From the NCBI GenBank assembly GCA_002687715.1, contig NZBC01000098.1, positions 1-35,168 on the forward strand: 35,168 bases of DNA, written 5' to 3'. This DNA is from Planctomycetota bacterium (GTDB taxonomy: Bacteria; Planctomycetota; GCA-002687715). This document shows, one piece after another, positions 33,053-35,168 of this stretch. The notes under the pieces are model-generated. The model was given only the letters and a program-made list of their open reading frames with translations. It was not told where the DNA came from and made no database searches. Made by a program: the position numbers and the translations under genes. Position 1 is the first letter of the stretch. Every line of letters begins with the position of its first letter.

Positions 33053-35080
33053 ATGCGCATCAGCCTGAGCCTGCTCGTCGGCGTCCTGGCCCTCTCCTCC
33101 GCCTCCGGCCAGATCTGGGACTACGGTCCGCCAATCACCGGCTCTTTGAAAGCCAAGCTGGCGGCGGATCTCGCGCGCCTCGACATCGACGCCGCGTTCG
33201 CCCGGGGTCCCGCGTTCGGTGAGGTGATCGACAGCCTCGCCATCAATGTCGCCGCCGGGGTCGAGCAGGAGAACGCCGAGGCCCATCGCAAGATGCTGGC
33301 GGCATACGTACGGATGTTCCCGTTCGCATCACCGAAGGTCGCCGGCGGCTCGTTCGGCATGAGCCTCGTCGTCGAATCGTGGCTTCTCCTCGACCCGGGG
33401 CCGAAGACGGGGACTCCTTTCTCCGAGATCTGGGGTCAGCTGGGCGAGCTGGATGATGAGTTCGCGCTCGCTGAAAAGCTCGCGACGGAGCTCGTCACCC
33501 GCGGCCCGAAGTGGCCGCCACTGGCCCTCGCGATCCTGTACCCGAGCCGCAGCCTCGACTCGGCGGATACGCGGATGACCGTCCGGTTCCTGGAGAAACT
33601 GCTCGCGGTCGTGAAGCGCACGGACGCGCCCCCGAGCGTTCGGATCACCTTGCTCTGGGGCCTGGCGCAGCTCTGCGGCGGGCACATCAATGGCTACTGG
33701 GAGTCGACGGACCCACGCACACCGGAGGAGGAGCTGCTCGACCACGACGATTGGGTTCGCCGCAAAGCCCTCCCCTATCGCAAGCGTGGCCAGGAGGCGT
33801 ACCTCGAAATCGCGAAGGCGGCACGAAACCCTGCGGAAGCCGACGCGGCGCGCCTGGCCGCGGGCCGCATCGCGACGCGCCGCGGCGATGACGCCGGGAA
33901 CGGGACCGCCCGTCGGATACTCGGCGAGCTGATCATCAACTCTCCGAAGTCCTGGACGGTCGCCGAGGCGCGGCACCTCATCATCCAGTCCTTCACGAGC
34001 CAGAGCCGGCCCGTCGATGCCCTGAAGGCGCTCCGCGGATTCGAGAAGACCGCAAACGGGGCGGACCTCTCCCGTGAGTTGTTCACGGTCGCTCGCGGGT
34101 TCTTCTCCACCGACAAGAAGAAGGCGCTCCTACACCTCCAGGAGATCACGACCCGCTGGCCGCGCGGTCTCGCCGCACCGCTGGCCTGGGTCGGCTTGGG
34201 AGAGACCTACGTCGGCCTGGGGCGAACCGACGACGCCGTCGCGGCCTACATCGCCGCGACGAAAGCCACCCCCGTCAGCACCCATCTCAGCTTGATGGAC
34301 GCCGGCAACACCCAAGGCATGGCGTACCAGTGGCTCGGCCGTCACTTCGCCGGAGCAGGTGAATGGATGGAGGCGGCTCGATGGTGGATCGCGTGGAAGC
34401 CGTCGAGCTGGAGTGGAACCAGCCTCCGCAACATGGAGCGTCATCGTCAGCGCCAGATCGACCGATGCCTGAAGGAGCTCGACGCGACCGAGGACGGCGA
34501 CGTCTTGCTCGAGATCGTCATGAACAACCACGGCGGCACCGACCGCCGACTCGCATCGAAGCTCGTCCGCCTCATCAAGACGAAAGACGCCCGCGCCGCA
34601 CTCCGCAAGAAGCTCGCGGGCGTCATTGCCACCACCCCCGACAATGGACTCGCGACAACGCTGGAAGAGCTCCTGCGCATCCGCCACTACCGCGAGAGCC
34701 GGGACGTGGCCGCGCTGTTTGCGATGCTCGACCGCGACCCCCAACCCTGGCTCTCCCCGACCTGCCGCGACGCCCGCTCCGCCCTCGACGGCATGCGCGA
34801 CGAGCTGATCCCGTTCGCCACGGCCCGCCTCACCGACCCAGGGGTCGACGGTCTCTGGGCCACTCTTCTGCTCGCGGCGTGCGGACGACCAGCGACCTGG
34901 CCGGCTATCGAACGACGCCTGCAGAAGGCAAAGGGATCACGCCTCGAACTCCTCGTCACCGCCGCGCTCCAATGCGGGGCGGGCGGCGCCGAAGCCTGGC
35001 TCGACAAGGTCCGCCAGGCAGACGAGCACGATCCCCGCCGCGAAGCGCTCGAAGCGGCCGAAGCCACGCGAAACCGCTAG
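33053..35080 (+). CDS. Large secreted helical-repeat (TPR-like) protein
   Basis: The 675-residue protein starts at ATG 33053 (GGGAG six bases upstream); an in-frame GTG 24 bp earlier adds no signal sequence. It has a signal peptide (core LSLLVGVLALSSASG, cleavage near QIW). The rest is almost all helical: TPR-like stretches in the middle (YRKRGQEAYLEIAKAARNPA; LAWVGLGETYVGLGRTDDAV with AAYIAATKATPV) and HEAT-like helices near the end (WPAIERRLQKAKGSRLELLV). No catalytic motif is visible. Such secreted repeat proteins are frequent in planctomycetes; the function is unknown, and a periplasmic scaffold is a guess. Confidence 0.75.
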   Translation: MRISLSLLVGVLALSSASGQIWDYGPPITGSLKAKLAADLARLDIDAAFARGPAFGEVIDSLAINVAAGVEQENAEAHRKMLAAYVRMFPFASPKVAGGSFGMSLVVESWLLLDPGPKTGTPFSEIWGQLGELDDEFALAEKLATELVTRGPKWPPLALAILYPSRSLDSADTRMTVRFLEKLLAVVKRTDAPPSVRITLLWGLAQLCGGHINGYWESTDPRTPEEELLDHDDWVRRKALPYRKRGQEAYLEIAKAARNPAEADAARLAAGRIATRRGDDAGNGTARRILGELIINSPKSWTVAEARHLIIQSFTSQSRPVDALKALRGFEKTANGADLSRELFTVARGFFSTDKKKALLHLQEITTRWPRGLAAPLAWVGLGETYVGLGRTDDAVAAYIAATKATPVSTHLSLMDAGNTQGMAYQWLGRHFAGAGEWMEAARWWIAWKPSSWSGTSLRNMERHRQRQIDRCLKELDATEDGDVLLEIVMNNHGGTDRRLASKLVRLIKTKDARAALRKKLAGVIATTPDNGLATTLEELLRIRHYRESRDVAALFAMLDRDPQPWLSPTCRDARSALDGMRDELIPFATARLTDPGVDGLWATLLLAACGRPATWPAIERRLQKAKGSRLELLVTAALQCGAGGAEAWLDKVRQADEHDPRREALEAAEATRNR

Positions 35081-35168
35081 CCCCGGGAGCGCGGACCTCC
35101 AGAGGCTGTGAGTCAATCGGCTCCGAGGCGAGCGAAGCGCCCAGAGCGGCGCTGGCAAGGAAGGCGAA
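35081..35168. other. Right-edge non-coding tail
   Basis: After the stop of the helical-repeat gene the last 88 bases contain no recognisable plus-strand gene, hairpin or promoter. A minus-strand frame open at the edge is discussed among the rejected items. Confidence 0.4.

Noticed and set aside
35049..35168. Minus-strand frame entering from the right edge whose start resembles a signal peptide end (FAFLASAALGASLA)
   Set aside because: It would run antisense into the helical-repeat gene and stops soon; the start is outside the window, so it cannot be supported.

Overview
The window is GC-rich, densely coding DNA from a flagellated Gram-negative (diderm) bacterium, since both P-ring and L-ring genes are present. 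A Planctomycetota origin is the best guess. It rests on a thioredoxin/PDZ/CxxCH protein with an in-frame TGA, small secreted proteins with a planctomycete-like flavour, high GC, and a carbohydrate-rich gene set. No rRNA or marker gene is present to confirm it.

Region 1 (1-18065, all plus strand) is a flagellar hook/rod/ring/junction locus: fliK (5' end outside the window), flgD, flgE, a membrane-anchored PilZ-like protein, a TPR plus double GT2 glycosyltransferase, then a 572-bp non-coding gap, then flgF, flgG, flgA, flgH, flgI, flgJ (rod-binding domain only), flgN, flgK, flgL and a GNAT acetyltransferase. Many junctions are 4-bp stop/start overlaps, so the second block looks like one operon. 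A good sigma-54-type promoter match lies 75 bp before flgF. The gap also holds a long imperfect hairpin and a textbook intrinsic terminator pointing left, with no recognised gene feeding it.

Region 2 (18087-32271) is a nonulosonic (legionaminic/sialic-like) acid and surface-sugar modification locus on both strands. It contains a PseG-like protein, a NeuD-type acyltransferase, a PIG-L deacetylase, a formyltransferase, a NeuC/LegG epimerase, a NeuA/LegF cytidylyltransferase, a LegC aminotransferase, a PtmE-type CBS nucleotidyltransferase, a NeuB/LegI synthase, an unrecognised two-part protein and a NodU-type carbamoyltransferase. Next to flagellar genes and a flagellar-locus glycosyltransferase, the simplest reading is flagellin (or surface) glycosylation with an N-formylated and/or O-carbamoylated nonulosonate. 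The 4,6-dehydratase step (LegB/PseB) is not in the window.

Embedded in region 2 is the most striking item: a 433-residue thioredoxin-like/PDZ protein (19229-20530) whose frame is interrupted once, by TGA in a CxxU-xxC active-site context. A bacterial SECIS-like hairpin follows at the right distance, so this is read as a selenoprotein. Convergent to it is a small secreted protein with a lysine/arginine-rich tail whose own stop is a TGA that the basic tail continues beyond. Region 3 (32334-35080) holds a lipoprotein-type MsrA and a large secreted helical-repeat protein. No tRNA, rRNA, CRISPR array or insertion sequence was found.
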